From positions 39,659 through 103,658 of the forward strand of contig NZ_CAHP01000001.1 in assembly GCF_000294655.1 (NCBI RefSeq): a DNA stretch of 64,000 nucleotides. The letters are read 5' to 3'. The DNA is from Magnetospirillum molischianum DSM 120 (GTDB taxonomy: Bacteria; Pseudomonadota; Alphaproteobacteria; Rhodospirillales; Magnetospirillaceae). Below are positions 9,058 to 18,582 of this stretch, piece by piece. The position numbers were made by a program, and so were the translations under genes. Below the pieces are notes generated by a model. It was given only the letters and a program-made list of their open reading frames with translations, had not been told where the DNA came from and did no database searches. The stretch's first letter is position 1. Each line of letters begins with the position of its first letter.

Positions 9058-9909
9058 TCACGGTTCCGTCTTGGTGATGATCCCGACAGCCTCGGCCAGT
9101 GACAGAGTCAGCGGCGTGATGCCCTCGACGTCCAGGAACCGGATTTCGTTGCGGGTTAGATCGTCGGGCACGACGGCATAGCGTGGACCGCCGGAATGTT
9201 TGGCGATCTGACGGGCGAAGGTGCGCAAAATCTGGTCGTAGAAGCGACAGCCCAGAAAGACGAACCCCCGTCCAGTGCGCCGTTGCTTGACCGCGTCGGG
9301 AATGGGGGTCTGAATATCGATCTCGGTCAGCACCTCGACATAATCGGAATCCGAGACCAGGACGTCCCCGGCGGGTTGGGCGGCACCGTGCGGCTTGTAC
9401 AGAAGAGTGGTCCAGGCGGCGGCCGCCTCGTCGGGAAGGATGGTGCCATCCCGATCGACGGTGCGCGACCACACCCCGCCGTCGAGTCGTCGTGCTTTCG
9501 ACGCCCCCTGAACCTGCCCCCAATCCGAGCGTCCTTGAGCGGCAAAAGCGGCCCGCATCGCGCCGTCGTACCAGGTATCGACCACCATCGGCAGGGCTTG
9601 CAGCCCGGCCAGCCACAGATGCAGGGCGTTGGGAGCCGGGATTGGCTGGAAAATCTCTGCCATCAGCCGGTCAAGGGTGACGCGGTGGCGGCTGGTTTCA
9701 ATATACTGGCTGGCGTGCCATAGATTGTTGCGGAACCGGCCGGGCACCGCAACGCGGGTGCCGAGCAGATGCGCCAGAGGTCGGGCACCGACAGGTACCG
9801 GCGGCTCGGCTTCCAGGGCAAGGACATCCGGCCCAAGAAAGGGGATCAGCCGTCCGGTGGCGATGCCGGTGCCGATCTCGGCGGCCAGCGCGGCGGGGGT
9901 TTGGGTCAT
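9058..9909 (-). CDS. SIR2-like domain protein of the nif operon
   Basis: 283-residue soluble protein with the outline of a SIR2-like (SIR2_2) Rossmann domain. GRLIPFLGPDVLAL occupies the position of the usual GAGxS nucleotide loop. MVVDTWYDGAM replaces the usual TTNYD. LLYKPHG matches the K-x-HG block. FVFLGCRFYD matches the late FxGxSxxD block. The expected Gly-Ala-Gly and Asn of the NAD-hydrolysing site are therefore not seen, so the protein may bind a nucleotide without hydrolysing it, or do something else. It lies 25 bases after nifT and 61 before fesII, so it is part of the nif operon. SIR2-like genes recur in alphaproteobacterial nif clusters, but I know of no proven role. An in-frame upstream extension overlapping nifT was rejected in favour of the ATG giving MTQTPAALAAE. 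Confidence 0.8.
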   Translation of the reverse strand: MTQTPAALAAEIGTGIATGRLIPFLGPDVLALEAEPPVPVGARPLAHLLGTRVAVPGRFRNNLWHASQYIETSRHRVTLDRLMAEIFQPIPAPNALHLWLAGLQALPMVVDTWYDGAMRAAFAAQGRSDWGQVQGASKARRLDGGVWSRTVDRDGTILPDEAAAAWTTLLYKPHGAAQPAGDVLVSDSDYVEVLTEIDIQTPIPDAVKQRRTGRGFVFLGCRFYDQILRTFARQIAKHSGGPRYAVVPDDLTRNEIRFLDVEGITPLTLSLAEAVGIITKTEP

Positions 9910-9934
9910 GACGCGAGGCTCCGGGGCGGCCGCG

Positions 9935-10147
9935 TCAATCCTCGTCGCCGATCTTGCGGGCTTCGACCGTGATCGGCAGCTTGGTGTCGGCGGGCATGTC
10001 GGGCATGGCGAAGCTCCAGCCATTGGCCAGCTTGATCTTGCCGCCCCACGGGGTGCCGTTTTCCATCTCGACCACTTTCTCCTCCAGATCCTTCTTCGGA
10101 ACGTAGATTTCGTACTTCTCGCCGATCTTGCGCAGCATGACCTTCAT
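9935..10147 (-). CDS. nifT: NifT/FixU family protein
   Basis: 70-residue protein matching the small NifT/FixU family: MKVMLRKIGEKYEIYVPKKDLEEKVV followed by WGGKIKLANGWSF. It is a small accessory protein of nif operons whose deletion usually has little phenotype, and its biochemical role is unresolved. It lies between nifZ (38-base gap) and the SIR2-like gene (25-base gap), the usual neighbourhood. It contains no cysteine and no membrane segment. Confidence 0.93.
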   Translation of the reverse strand: MKVMLRKIGEKYEIYVPKKDLEEKVVEMENGTPWGGKIKLANGWSFAMPDMPADTKLPITVEARKIGDED

Positions 10148-10185
10148 GACGGGTTCCTTGGCAGGGAAGAGGAGGAAAGGGGAGG

Positions 10186-10470
10186 TTAGGACGGCGGGGC
10201 GTCCGGGGCCTTTTCGAGCAGCTTCAATTCGGCGGCACGCATGCCCACCAGACGCGCGGTTTCGATGAAATCGATCGCGTAAATGTAATAGCGGTTGAGA
10301 TAGGTTCCGACCGAATGGACGTAGCCGATCTCGTCCTTGCGGATCAGAACCTCGCCCATCTTGGCGCCGGGAAAGGTGCCGTCATTGCGGACGTCGCGAA
10401 GCGAAACCACCTTGTCGCCTTTTTCAAAGGCAGGCGGTCCCCAAAGTTCAACGGGGGCTTCCTCGACCAT
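10186..10470 (-). CDS. nifZ: NifZ family nitrogenase maturation protein
   Basis: 94-residue NifZ homologue. NifZ helps couple the [4Fe-4S] pairs into the second P-cluster of the MoFe protein. The family core is readable: FEKGDKVVSLRDVRNDGTFPG, then RKDEIGYVHSVGTYLNRYYIYAIDFIETARLVGMRAAEL. The C-terminus is short, as in minimal NifZ proteins. It is cotranscribed with fdxN upstream and nifT downstream. Confidence 0.93.
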   Translation of the reverse strand: MVEEAPVELWGPPAFEKGDKVVSLRDVRNDGTFPGAKMGEVLIRKDEIGYVHSVGTYLNRYYIYAIDFIETARLVGMRAAELKLLEKAPDAPPS

Positions 10471-10512
10471 GACGGTTCTCCTTTTCCCGGCGCGCTTTTA
10501 GATGGACGGTCG

Positions 10513-10698
10513 TCAGGCCTTGACGATGGCGTCGGCCGGGCAAACCGCCTGGCACTTCGGCGCGTCGCCGTCACATTCGGAGCAAGCCGACGCCTTGATC
10601 ACATAGACGTCGTTCTTCAGGCTGATGGCGCCGTTCGGGCACTCGAATTCGCAGGCGCCGCAGGACGTGCACTCATCAGCATTAATCGTAAGGGCCAT
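10513..10698 (-). CDS. fdxN: 2[4Fe-4S] ferredoxin, nif-associated
   Basis: 61-residue bacterial-type ferredoxin starting [20 protein letters not shown]. Eight cysteines are placed for two cubanes: C10, C13, C16, C20 and C39, C42, C49, C53. The six-residue gap between C42 and C49 makes it an Alvin-like ferredoxin with an enlarged loop, a class with one very low potential cluster. It sits 29 bases after nifB; in such operons FdxN is thought to supply electrons for NifB or nitrogenase. A 27-residue upstream extension was rejected because it overlaps nifB and lacks conservation. Confidence 0.93.
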   Translation of the reverse strand: MALTINADECTSCGACEFECPNGAISLKNDVYVIKASACSECDGDAPKCQAVCPADAIVKA

Positions 10699-10727
10699 GA
10701 CACTCTCCTTTTTTGTCTGGCTATGGT

Positions 10728-12200
10728 TTAGGCGATACTGGCGGCCTCGATCTGGACGCCGAACCTTTCGGCGTACCAAGCCGCCACAGCGCTCTCTATA
10801 TACTCAAACGGATGGGTGTCGACCGCTTCGATTCCAGCTTTGGCGAGATCGTTGCGCGGACAGCGCCCGATTTTGGACATGAAGACGGTCTCTATCCCCT
10901 CCAGGGCGGCCAGGATCGTCGGCATCCGCTCGTCGTCGCCCTCTCCGCCCAGGCAATAATTATCAGCCTTGCGCAGGCCGGAAAAGCGCACACCCAAGGC
11001 ATCGACTTCAAAGACGTGAAATTCGCGGGCATGGCCGAAATGCTGGTTGATCCGTCCGCCGCCTTTGGTGCAGACCGCGACCAGCCGGGCCGGAGCCGCC
11101 GCCGGAGCCGTTTTGGCCAGACCGGCGACCGCCGAGGCGACGGCGCGGGCGCGGTCGGCGCGTTCGCGTGCCACCACCTCACGATAGACCCGCCGGGGTT
11201 CGGGATCGACCACCGGCGCTTCGGGAATTTTGTCCAGGGTGAAGTCGCGTGACAAATCCTCGCCCAACATCCCAACGGCATCGGCGCGGCACTGGCGGCA
11301 ATGGCGCATCAAATGCGCGCCGCCGCCCAAACTGTCCTGAACCGCTTTGACCTCGGCAGGAGTCGGGCCGCGTCGTCCGTCCAGGCCGAATCGGGTGCCG
11401 TGCGACGGATCGGAAATCAGCGGCATCACATTATGCAGGAACGCGCCGCGCGCCTTGATCGCCGCATTAACCTCGACCAGATGGCGATCGTTGATGCCGG
11501 GGATCAAGACCGAATTGACTTTGACCAGAACGCCCTTGGCCGTCAGGCGTTCCAGCCCTTCCATCTGGCGGGCCAGCAGAATCCGCGCCGCCTCGATCCC
11601 GGTGTGGCGGCGGCCGTTGAAATAGATCCAGGGATAGATCTGGGTCGCGATCTCGGGATCGACCGCGTTGATGGTGATGGTAACGTGGTCGATATTGTGT
11701 TCGGCTAGTTCGTCAACGTGATCGGGCAAGGCCAGACCGTTGGTCGAGACGCAGAATTTCAGGTCGGGCAGCTGTGCACTGACCAGACGGAAGGTCTCGA
11801 AGGTCCGCCGCCAGTCAAACATCGAATCACCTGGTCCGGCGATGCCGAGCACGCTTAGTTGCGGCACTTTGGCTGCCACCGCCATCACTTTGCGCGCCGC
11901 TTGTTCGGGGGTTAGTCGTTCGCTGGTGACGCCGGGGCGGGATTCGTTGGCGCAATCGTACTTTCGATTGCAGTAGTTACACTGAATGTTGCAGGCGGGG
12001 GCGACTGCGACATGCATCCGGGCGAAATAATGGTGTGCCTCTTCGCTGAAACACGGATGGTCCTTGATCCGGTCCCAAACGTGTTCGGGGACATCGCCAC
12101 GATCCGAGGGAGCGCCGCAGGACGACGAGGCACAGCCGCCGGTCGGGGGAACCGGCAGGGACCGGATGATGCTGCTTAGGGGAACGACATTGCCAGACAC
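10728..12200 (-). CDS. nifB: Nitrogenase cofactor biosynthesis protein NifB
   Basis: Radical SAM enzyme making NifB-co, the [8Fe-9S-C] core of FeMo-co, by inserting carbide from SAM. The 490-residue protein starts at a GTG preceded by GAGGAGG at good spacing. The radical SAM cluster motif is C70-x3-C74-x2-C77 (ACNIQCNYC), followed by [10 protein letters not shown] and VLIPGIND. C-terminal Cys residues ([11 protein letters not shown]) are also family features. From about residue 370 comes a NifX-like domain ([18 protein letters not shown]). It is the first gene of a six-gene accessory operon and has a sigma-54 promoter and NifA-type sites upstream. Confidence 0.97.
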   Translation of the reverse strand: MSGNVVPLSSIIRSLPVPPTGGCASSSCGAPSDRGDVPEHVWDRIKDHPCFSEEAHHYFARMHVAVAPACNIQCNYCNRKYDCANESRPGVTSERLTPEQAARKVMAVAAKVPQLSVLGIAGPGDSMFDWRRTFETFRLVSAQLPDLKFCVSTNGLALPDHVDELAEHNIDHVTITINAVDPEIATQIYPWIYFNGRRHTGIEAARILLARQMEGLERLTAKGVLVKVNSVLIPGINDRHLVEVNAAIKARGAFLHNVMPLISDPSHGTRFGLDGRRGPTPAEVKAVQDSLGGGAHLMRHCRQCRADAVGMLGEDLSRDFTLDKIPEAPVVDPEPRRVYREVVARERADRARAVASAVAGLAKTAPAAAPARLVAVCTKGGGRINQHFGHAREFHVFEVDALGVRFSGLRKADNYCLGGEGDDERMPTILAALEGIETVFMSKIGRCPRNDLAKAGIEAVDTHPFEYIESAVAAWYAERFGVQIEAASIA

Positions 12201-12238
12201 CGGCGGCCTCCTCGTCAGGGCTCGAATAGCCCTATCAA

Positions 12239-12254
12239 AGCAAAGAGGATGCCA
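12239..12254 (-). promoter_or_regulatory. Sigma-54 promoter of nifB
   Basis: On the minus strand the sequence reads TGGCATC-CTCT-TTGCT. This fits the -24/-12 consensus TGGCAC-N5-TTGCA, with the GG and GC doublets exactly 10 bases apart. It lies about 40 bases upstream of the nifB GTG and 47 bases downstream of the nearest NifA-type site, a functional arrangement. Confidence 0.85.
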
Positions 12255-12300
12255 GTTTTGAAAACGGCGGAAAGCCTGGGTTTATTGCCAATTTGTCGGC

Positions 12301-12316
12301 TGTCGTATCCGCGACA
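12301..12316. promoter_or_regulatory. NifA upstream activator sequence, site 1
   Basis: Perfect TGT-N10-ACA match, the NifA binding consensus, centred about 55 bases upstream of the nifB -24/-12 element. Confidence 0.85.
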
Positions 12317-12329
12317 TAGGATGACAAAC

Positions 12330-12345
12330 CGTCGCGGATGCGACA
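12330..12345. promoter_or_regulatory. Probable second NifA site (inverted, near-consensus)
   Basis: CGT-N10-ACA on the plus strand. Its reverse complement differs from site 1 at only two of 16 positions, so the two sites form an inverted pair 29 bases apart. It begins 9 bases upstream of the preceding gene's stop. Confidence 0.6.
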
Positions 12346-12353
12346 ACGCGATC

Positions 12354-13184
12354 CTAGGTCGCGATGGAATCCGACGTCGGGCGGCGGGCCTGCCAGCTCC
12401 GCTTCAGCAGGGTATAGAGCCGGATTTCGGTTTGCTGACGGGGGTCAAGCCGAGCGGTTAATTCGGTTCGGGCCAGTTGACGCAATTCCGGCACGGCTTG
12501 GGGCGAGGCGAGCAGGGTTGTGATCAATTCGCGGCGGATCAGTGGCGGATAGGTCAGCACCTCGCGCAGCATCGCCGCCTTAACCGACAGCGCTATCTGT
12601 TCGCTGACGAACAGGCGGTCGATGCACATCGCATAGATGCCGAAATCGAGTTTGCCCGCGACCTCACGGGTGAAGTCGAGGAATTCGTCGAGGAATGCTA
12701 CCTCGGAAATCTGCCCCTCGGTCAGCTGACGGATCACATCGAGAAAGGCACGATACCGCGCGCGGGCTGGGCCGACCGAGCCACCCAGTTCCGCCGCCAG
12801 CTCGCGAATCCGCGCCTCGCGGAATCCGGCGCGCAGCAGAGCCTCGGCCGAGTCCCGCACCTGAGGTGCAAAAGCCGAGTCTTCGATCAGGGCGAACAGC
12901 CGCTCGTATTTGTTGCGCTCGCTTCCGGTCATCCGGCTGGCTGCGACTCCCAACGGGATCAGTGCGGCGCGGGCGACCTGCCCATCGCGAGCGACGATTG
13001 CCGCCATCGACAGGGCGGCGGCATCGACGACGGTTCCGTCGAGCAGGTCATCGGTAATCACCAGACGGCCGCCGGGGGAGAGGCTCAGATTAGTGTTGAG
13101 CGCACCGCACTCCATGAAGTGCGCCGCCATGTCGGAAGGCGCGCCGAGCGTGGCGCGGACAAAGGGGGGTAGTTTCTGTCCCAT
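12354..13184 (-). CDS. Conserved-looking hypothetical protein between nifA and nifB
   Basis: 276 residues from the ATG giving MGQKLPPFVRATLGAPSD; a TTG at 13226 would add 14 residues and the start is uncertain. I do not recognise the family. The product is soluble, rich in Leu, Ala and Arg, and mostly helical in appearance, with no signal peptide or membrane segment. It has only two Cys (FMECGALN and YAMCIDRL), so it is unlikely to be a cluster protein. It lies 135 bases after nifA and ends just before the NifA-type sites of nifB, so it probably shares the nifA transcript. Position suggests a nitrogen-fixation role, perhaps regulatory, but that is inference only. Confidence 0.75.
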   Translation of the reverse strand: MGQKLPPFVRATLGAPSDMAAHFMECGALNTNLSLSPGGRLVITDDLLDGTVVDAAALSMAAIVARDGQVARAALIPLGVAASRMTGSERNKYERLFALIEDSAFAPQVRDSAEALLRAGFREARIRELAAELGGSVGPARARYRAFLDVIRQLTEGQISEVAFLDEFLDFTREVAGKLDFGIYAMCIDRLFVSEQIALSVKAAMLREVLTYPPLIRRELITTLLASPQAVPELRQLARTELTARLDPRQQTEIRLYTLLKRSWQARRPTSDSIAT

Positions 13185-13319
13185 CGCGGCATTGAGCCAC
13201 AGGACCTTAGTTCTCGGCAAGGACAATGCCCCTGTGCCACCTGACTCTAGATGGCATTTATCAATGTCCCTTGCCGGGCGTGGGCATCCGCCCGCTTGGC
13301 CGCCGCCTCAATGGCGGCT

Positions 13320-15062
13320 CTAAAGCTGGCGGACTTCGATGTTGTGCTTTTTCAGGGCATAGCCGATCTGACGGGGGGTTAGCCCCAGCATCCGCGCCGC
13401 CTTGGCCTGGACCCAGCCGCATTTTTCCATTGCCTGGACCAGTCGTTCGCGCTCGGACAGATCGGAATCCTCGCCCCCCATCGTATCGCCGTGAGGGGCG
13501 GCGGGACAGGGCGGGGCCGATAACGGCCCGGTCGGCACCGGAATCGGTGCCGAGACCCGGCCGGTACCCGGCGTCGGGGCCGGTGATGAAGGCGCTTGGG
13601 GAGGACGGGGCTGCGGGGTGCTGCCCTCGGCTCCCGGACGCTTGTGGTGCCACAGGGTCGAGGACAGACAGATATCGTGCTGACAGAGCAGGTTCAGCTC
13701 ATCGATCTGGTCGCCCTTGGTCATCGTCGCGGTGCGATAGACGCAGTTTTCCAGCTCGCGGACATTGCCGGGGAAATAACAGCGCTTCAGAACATCAAGC
13801 GCCTCGCACGAGAAGGTGAGGCTGCGTCCGTTCTCGCGGTTGAACTGCTCCAGGAAAAACGAGGCGAGCAGGGGGATATCGCCGGTTCTCTCCCGCAGCG
13901 GCGGCAGGAAGATCGGCACGACGTTCAGACGGTAATACAGGTCGGCGCGGAAGCTGCCATCGGCAACGCCGGCTTCAAGGTCGCGGTTGGTCGCGGCGAT
14001 CAGGCGGACATCGACCTTGATGGTACGAGTGCCGCCAACCCGTTCGAACTCGCCTTCCTGAAGAACGCGCAGCAGCTTGGCCTGGAACCCGGCTGAAATC
14101 TCGCCGATTTCGTCGAGGAACAGCGAGCCGCCATTGGCCAGCTCGAACCGGCCTTTCCGTTCCGCGACCGCGCCGGTGAACGCGCCTTTCTCGTGGCCGA
14201 ACAATTCGGATTCCAGCACGGTTTCCGACAAGGCGGCGCAATTGACCTTGATGAAGGGCTTGCGTGCCCGCTGCGACAACCCGTGAACGGCGCGGGCGAC
14301 CAATTCCTTGCCGGTGCCGGATTCGCCCCGCAGCAGGATCGTGGCCTTGGTCGGTGCGGCTTGCTGCACTTGGGCGAAGACGTTCGCCATCGCCTCTGAG
14401 GTGCCAACCACGTCGTCCAGTCCGCGCACCGGCTGGGCCTGGGCGACCTCGGCCATCTTCTTTTGCAGACGCTTGGCGTCGTCCATCAGCATTTCGCGGT
14501 CGGCCAAGACCTTGCGGTGGAGGCGGACGGTTTGGGCGATCAGGGTCGCGACCATGGTGAGGAAACGCAGATCGTGTTCGTAGACAACAAAGGACTGACC
14601 GTCCTGAGCGCGCTCGACCGATAGCGCTCCGATTGTCTTTTCCGTGGTCTTGATCGGTACGCAATAAAAGGCGATCTGCTCGTCTTCCAGCGCCTCGTTG
14701 TTTCCGGCGCAGGATTCCAGCAACGGCTCGTCGGCGATATCGGGCACCACCATCGGAATGCTGGTCGAAATCACCTGGGCGGCGGCGGCATAGGGGTATT
14801 TCAGGGCTCCCGCCCGCGCCGCCTGAAGCGACATGCCGGTAACGGCGGCCAGGACCGGCTTATTCTGTTCGTCGCTCAGAACAACCGCGCCGTGCCTCAT
14901 GTTGAGATACGACGACAACACGTTAAGCACATCGCGCAGAGCCTGGTCGAGATCAAGCGTCGCGCCCAGAATCTTGCTGATCTCGTAGATACCGATCAGC
15001 GGCAGGGCGCTGTCATCAATCCGTTCCCGCGTCGAGCGCATATCCGAAGTCCTGTCTTCCAT
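13320..15062 (-). CDS. nifA: Nif-specific sigma-54 activator NifA
   Basis: Enhancer-binding protein that activates sigma-54 nif promoters. The 580-residue protein has an N-terminal GAF domain (about 25-170), an AAA+ domain with Walker A GESGTGKE (near 246) and the sigma-54-contacting GAFTGA (near 292), and a C-terminal Fis-type helix-turn-helix. The cysteines of the AAA+ end and linker read C-x11-C-x19-C-x4-C ([13 protein letters not shown] to CQHDIC). This is the alphaproteobacterial motif linked to direct O2 and iron sensitivity. A long Pro-rich linker precedes the DNA-binding domain. ATG at 15062 was preferred over a GTG two codons upstream. It is divergent from a transglycosylase gene. 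Confidence 0.97.
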   Translation of the reverse strand: MEDRTSDMRSTRERIDDSALPLIGIYEISKILGATLDLDQALRDVLNVLSSYLNMRHGAVVLSDEQNKPVLAAVTGMSLQAARAGALKYPYAAAAQVISTSIPMVVPDIADEPLLESCAGNNEALEDEQIAFYCVPIKTTEKTIGALSVERAQDGQSFVVYEHDLRFLTMVATLIAQTVRLHRKVLADREMLMDDAKRLQKKMAEVAQAQPVRGLDDVVGTSEAMANVFAQVQQAAPTKATILLRGESGTGKELVARAVHGLSQRARKPFIKVNCAALSETVLESELFGHEKGAFTGAVAERKGRFELANGGSLFLDEIGEISAGFQAKLLRVLQEGEFERVGGTRTIKVDVRLIAATNRDLEAGVADGSFRADLYYRLNVVPIFLPPLRERTGDIPLLASFFLEQFNRENGRSLTFSCEALDVLKRCYFPGNVRELENCVYRTATMTKGDQIDELNLLCQHDICLSSTLWHHKRPGAEGSTPQPRPPQAPSSPAPTPGTGRVSAPIPVPTGPLSAPPCPAAPHGDTMGGEDSDLSERERLVQAMEKCGWVQAKAARMLGLTPRQIGYALKKHNIEVRQL

Positions 15063-15256
15063 GACCACAAACCAGTCTCTCCGGACAAGGGGTCATCCGG
15101 AACAATCGCGTTTCTCTCTCCCTCTTATGATGTGGGAGCCATTGTTAAGCAAATCCAGCGGGTGCGTCCACACTCAACTACCTGGAATAATCGAGTGGAA
15201 CTATGGCACAACTCATGCATAAGGATTCGGCGTCATCATATGGGCGGAGCAAAGCG

Positions 15257-16069
15257 ATGGGCTTGGGCTTGTCGAAATGGGGACGGGGAGGGCTGGCCCT
15301 TCTGGGGGCTCTGATCGCCGCATCACCGGCCCGCGCCGTGCCGCCGCTGCCGCTGGACGCCCTTTGCTCCGCCGAAGTGACCACGGCGGAGCAGAATTAC
15401 GGCATTCCCTCGGGCCTTCTGCAATCGATCTCGATTCTTGAATCCGGTCGTTACGATTCCAGTCGCCGGGCAACAATTGCCTGGCCGTGGACGGTGATGG
15501 CCGAGGGAGAGGGGCGATATCTTCCCACCAAGGCCGCCGCAATCGCCGAAGTCCGACGGCTGAAAGCTCGTGGTGTCCAGAATATCGACGTTGGTTGCAT
15601 GCAGGTTAACCTGCGTTATCACCCCACCGCCTTCGCCGACCTTGACGATGCGTTCGACCCCGCCGCCAACGTCGCGTATGCCGCTCGTTTCCTGAGTGGT
15701 CTGCATGAGGCGACCGGCCATTGGCCGACGGCGGCGTCCTATTATCATTCCCAGACCCCCAGCTTGGCGGCCGCCTATCGCGAGAAGCTGATGCGGATTT
15801 GGGACAAGATTGGCGGCGAGGACGAGACTCCGCGTCTGGCGTCGGCTCAACGGATTAAGCCCCCTCCTCCGGTACAGCATTCTCCGGCAACGACCGCAGT
15901 GGCTCGGGCCGAGCAGGCTCGACGCGATGCCCGCCAGAAGGTCGAGGCCGGTCGGGCCGAGGAAAGCCGCATCGCCGAAGCGTATCGTGTCGCTCGCGTT
16001 GCGGAATACCAGTTGCGCCGGGCGCGCTATCAGGAAGCCCGCGCCGGAACATTGCTGGTCCGGCGCTGA
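15257..16069 (+). CDS. Lytic transglycosylase, SLT domain
   Basis: 270-residue secreted or periplasmic peptidoglycan-cleaving enzyme. The ATG at 15257 has GGAG eight bases upstream and opens a clean signal peptide (GRGGLALLGALIAASPARA); an ATG at 15203 would add 18 residues. The SLT fold is readable: ISILESGRYD with the catalytic Glu, VGCMQVNLRYHP in place of the usual G-x-M-Q, and an ASYYHS block in place of AYNAG. The C-terminal 80 residues are charged and Ala/Arg-rich, probably coiled coil. It is transcribed divergently from nifA but shows no link to nitrogen fixation. Specialised SLT enzymes of this size can serve secretion or flagellar assembly. Confidence 0.87.
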   Translation: MGLGLSKWGRGGLALLGALIAASPARAVPPLPLDALCSAEVTTAEQNYGIPSGLLQSISILESGRYDSSRRATIAWPWTVMAEGEGRYLPTKAAAIAEVRRLKARGVQNIDVGCMQVNLRYHPTAFADLDDAFDPAANVAYAARFLSGLHEATGHWPTAASYYHSQTPSLAAAYREKLMRIWDKIGGEDETPRLASAQRIKPPPPVQHSPATTAVARAEQARRDARQKVEAGRAEESRIAEAYRVARVAEYQLRRARYQEARAGTLLVRR

Positions 16070-16075
16070 CCGGTA

Positions 16076-16687
16076 TTATTCCTTCGGCGGAAGCTCGTTC
16101 TCGCTGCCGAGGGTTGCCGATTTACGGTGGCTTTTGTAGGCGCTGAAGATCGCGAAGCCGAACAGGCACAGGATAAAGCCGAACAGCACATACCATTTGC
16201 TGTCGCCCAGCCATTCCTCAAGCTTGCGCCCCATGAAATAGCCGCCCCAGGCGAAACAGTGCGCCCACAGGCCCGCCGCGATCAGGTTCAGAACCAGATA
16301 CTTAAGCCGGGCGACCCCGGCGATGCCGACAATGAAGGGCGCGATGTTGCGAACGCCATAGATCCAGCGAAACGTCAGGATGAACAAGGCCGGCGAACGT
16401 TTCAGCGCCTGGAACGCCCAATCGATCCGTCCGGTCAGACGGGGCCACCGGCTCAGTAACGGTGCGCCGTAACGCCGGCCAATATAGAAGTAAAGCTGAT
16501 CGCCAAGAAAGCTCCCGCCCCATGCCGCAGCAGCAAGTACTTCGACATTGATGGGGAAACGGCCTTCGGAAGCAAGAATCCCGGTCACGAGAACGACTGT
16601 TTCGCCTTCTACAAAAGTCCACGCAGCGATGAACAGGTAAAGAAGGTAGCCGTACTCATTGAGGATATGGATGATAAGATCTTCCAA
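16076..16687 (-). CDS. DedA family membrane protein
   Basis: About 203-residue inner-membrane protein of the DedA/SNARE-associated family, which includes undecaprenyl-phosphate and phospholipid translocases. Family features are FVEGETVVLVTGILASEG, the GDQLYFYIGRRYG block, and FRWIYGVRNIAPFIVGIAGV, which carries the conserved Arg. Several hydrophobic segments and a basic tail are visible. No ATG is available near the expected N-terminus. I chose a TTG at 16687 with GGGAG five bases upstream; the longer frame to 16765 also begins at TTG. It converges with the transglycosylase gene, leaving only 6 bases between them. Confidence 0.85.
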   Translation of the reverse strand: MEDLIIHILNEYGYLLYLFIAAWTFVEGETVVLVTGILASEGRFPINVEVLAAAAWGGSFLGDQLYFYIGRRYGAPLLSRWPRLTGRIDWAFQALKRSPALFILTFRWIYGVRNIAPFIVGIAGVARLKYLVLNLIAAGLWAHCFAWGGYFMGRKLEEWLGDSKWYVLFGFILCLFGFAIFSAYKSHRKSATLGSENELPPKE

Positions 16688-16774
16688 AGCGGCTCCCGGG
16701 TGAAGGGCCAGACCGAATACGCGTCTGCAAAAATCCGGCAACGAAGCCGGGTCGTCAACGCCCAATTTCGGACG

Positions 16775-17908
16775 TTACGAAATCGTCACTGCATCGGAGC
16801 CATCTGAACCGAGCGGGTGCAAACGGTTGACATGGCCCATCTTCCGGCCGGGACGGGCCTCGGCCTTTCCATAGAGATGGAGGCGAGCATCGGGGTCTGC
16901 CAGTATTTCCAGCCAGCGATCGGCATCGGCACCGATCAGGTTGGTCATCTGGGCGTTGGAATGACGCGCTGACGATCCCAGCGGCAAACCGCAAACGGCG
17001 CGGATGAACTGCTCGAACTGGTCGGTGATGCATGCATCCATGGTCCAATGCCCGGAATTGTGCGGGCGCGGTGCCATCTCGTTGACCAGCAGGCCGGTGG
17101 GGGTGACGAACATCTCGACAGCCAGCAATCCAACCACATCCAGCGCCTCGGCGGCGCAGCGGGCGATGTCGATCGCCTGAGCGGCGGTGGCGGCAGAGAT
17201 TGGGGCGGGAACGGTCGATGTGTCGAGAATGTGGTGGCGGTGGACGTTCCAGGCCGGGTCGAACGCGGCCCAGCCACCATCGGCACCTCGGGCGACGATG
17301 ACCGAAATCTCACCCAGGAAGTCGATGAAGCCTTCCAGGATGCCGCATCCGCTTCCGTCCAATCCGGTGCCCAGCGCGGCCCAGGCTTCGGCCGGGTCGG
17401 TGTCGGCGGTGATCCGCACCTGCCCCTTGCCGTCATAGCCCATCCGGGCGGTCTTCAGAACGGCGGGACGGCCGATTTCATCCAGCGCGGCGACAAGATC
17501 CGCGTGCGAGGTGATGGCCCGCCACGGCGCGGTCGCGATGCCGAGGTCGTTAAAGAACTGCTTCTCGTCAATGCGGTCCTGGGCGGTTTCCAGCACGTTC
17601 CAGCCCGGCCGTACCGGCACCAGAGAAGCCATCAGCCGCACGCTGTCGGCGGGGATATTCTCGAATTCAAAGGTCACGACATCGACCGCTCGGGCAAAGG
17701 CGGCGATTGCGGTTTCATCGCCATAGGCGGCCACGGTGGCGGCAGCGGAAACCTGCGCGGCCGGGCTGTCTTGCTCGGGGGTGAAGACGTGGACGCGATA
17801 GCCCAGTCGGGCGGCTGCCAGCGCGGCCATCCGACCCAATTGACCGCCGCCAATGATGCCGACGGTGCTGCCCGGCGGCAGCGGAAAGCGAGACGTGACG
17901 GTGCTCAC
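16775..17908 (-). CDS. purK: N5-carboxyaminoimidazole ribonucleotide synthase
   Basis: ATP-grasp enzyme converting AIR and bicarbonate to N5-CAIR in purine synthesis. The 377-residue protein begins at a GTG overlapping the purE stop (GTGA, 17905-17908). It opens with [25 protein letters not shown], the PurK nucleotide fold. Later blocks are [30 protein letters not shown] and [17 protein letters not shown] longer in-frame N-terminus overlapping purE was rejected. It is translationally coupled to purE. Confidence 0.96.
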   Translation of the reverse strand: MSTVTSRFPLPPGSTVGIIGGGQLGRMAALAAARLGYRVHVFTPEQDSPAAQVSAAATVAAYGDETAIAAFARAVDVVTFEFENIPADSVRLMASLVPVRPGWNVLETAQDRIDEKQFFNDLGIATAPWRAITSHADLVAALDEIGRPAVLKTARMGYDGKGQVRITADTDPAEAWAALGTGLDGSGCGILEGFIDFLGEISVIVARGADGGWAAFDPAWNVHRHHILDTSTVPAPISAATAAQAIDIARCAAEALDVVGLLAVEMFVTPTGLLVNEMAPRPHNSGHWTMDACITDQFEQFIRAVCGLPLGSSARHSNAQMTNLIGADADRWLEILADPDARLHLYGKAEARPGRKMGHVNRLHPLGSDGSDAVTIS

Positions 17909-18426
17909 GGGCGGATCAGGTGCGGCGAGTCTGGATCGACTGGGGCGACGGCGACCCCTTCGGTCTGGCGGGCGCGCCATGCATCCAGCGCCGTCGCGAC
18001 GGTGGGATCGATCAAAGCCAGGACCGAGGCGGACAACAGCGCGGCATTGATCGCCCCAGCCTTGCCGATTGCCACGGTGCCGACCGGGATGCCGCCCGGC
18101 ATCTGAACGATCGAGAGCAGAGAATCGAGCCCTTTCAGGGCGCGGCTTTCGACTGGAACGCCAAAGACCGGCAGCGGAGTCATTGAAGCGGTCATGCCGG
18201 GCAGATGGGCGGCACCGCCCGCTCCGGCGATGACAACCTTCAACCCGCGATCCCGCGCGGTAGTGGCGTATTCAACCAGTCGGGCCGGAGTCCGATGTGC
18301 GGAAACCACCCGAGTCTCGAAGGAGATGCCCAGTTCGGCCAAAACCGCGGCGGCGTGGCGCATGGTCTCCCAGTCGGACTGGCTACCCATGATAATGCCG
18401 ACCACGGGCCTCGAAGCGTCGTCCAT
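17905..18426 (-). CDS. purE: N5-CAIR mutase
   Basis: Class I PurE, which converts N5-CAIR to CAIR in purine synthesis. The 173-residue protein has [14 protein letters not shown] at the N-terminus, the SAHRTP motif carrying the active-site His, and [12 protein letters not shown]. Length and motifs are those of the bacterial mutase. It forms an operon with purK, overlapping by 4 bases. Confidence 0.97.
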   Translation of the reverse strand: MDDASRPVVGIIMGSQSDWETMRHAAAVLAELGISFETRVVSAHRTPARLVEYATTARDRGLKVVIAGAGGAAHLPGMTASMTPLPVFGVPVESRALKGLDSLLSIVQMPGGIPVGTVAIGKAGAINAALLSASVLALIDPTVATALDAWRARQTEGVAVAPVDPDSPHLIRP

Positions 18427-18535
18427 TGCGGCTGCCTCGCCGAAAGGGGAAGGAAAGGCCGGGATTATAGGGATCGGGGGGCGCGGCGCAAGCCCGTATT
18501 GCCAGGGCGGTGATCCGGGGGTGACGAACCAACGC

Positions 18536-18564
18536 TTGACAGGGTACCCCGGTCAAAGTTATAT
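18536..18564 (+). promoter_or_regulatory. Sigma-70 promoter of tRNA-Met
   Basis: TTGACA at 18536-18541, a 17-base spacer, then TTATAT at 18559-18564. The -10 ends 18 bases before the mature tRNA 5' end. Confidence 0.75.
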
Positions 18565-18582
18565 CGTCCGCCTTCCCGTTGG

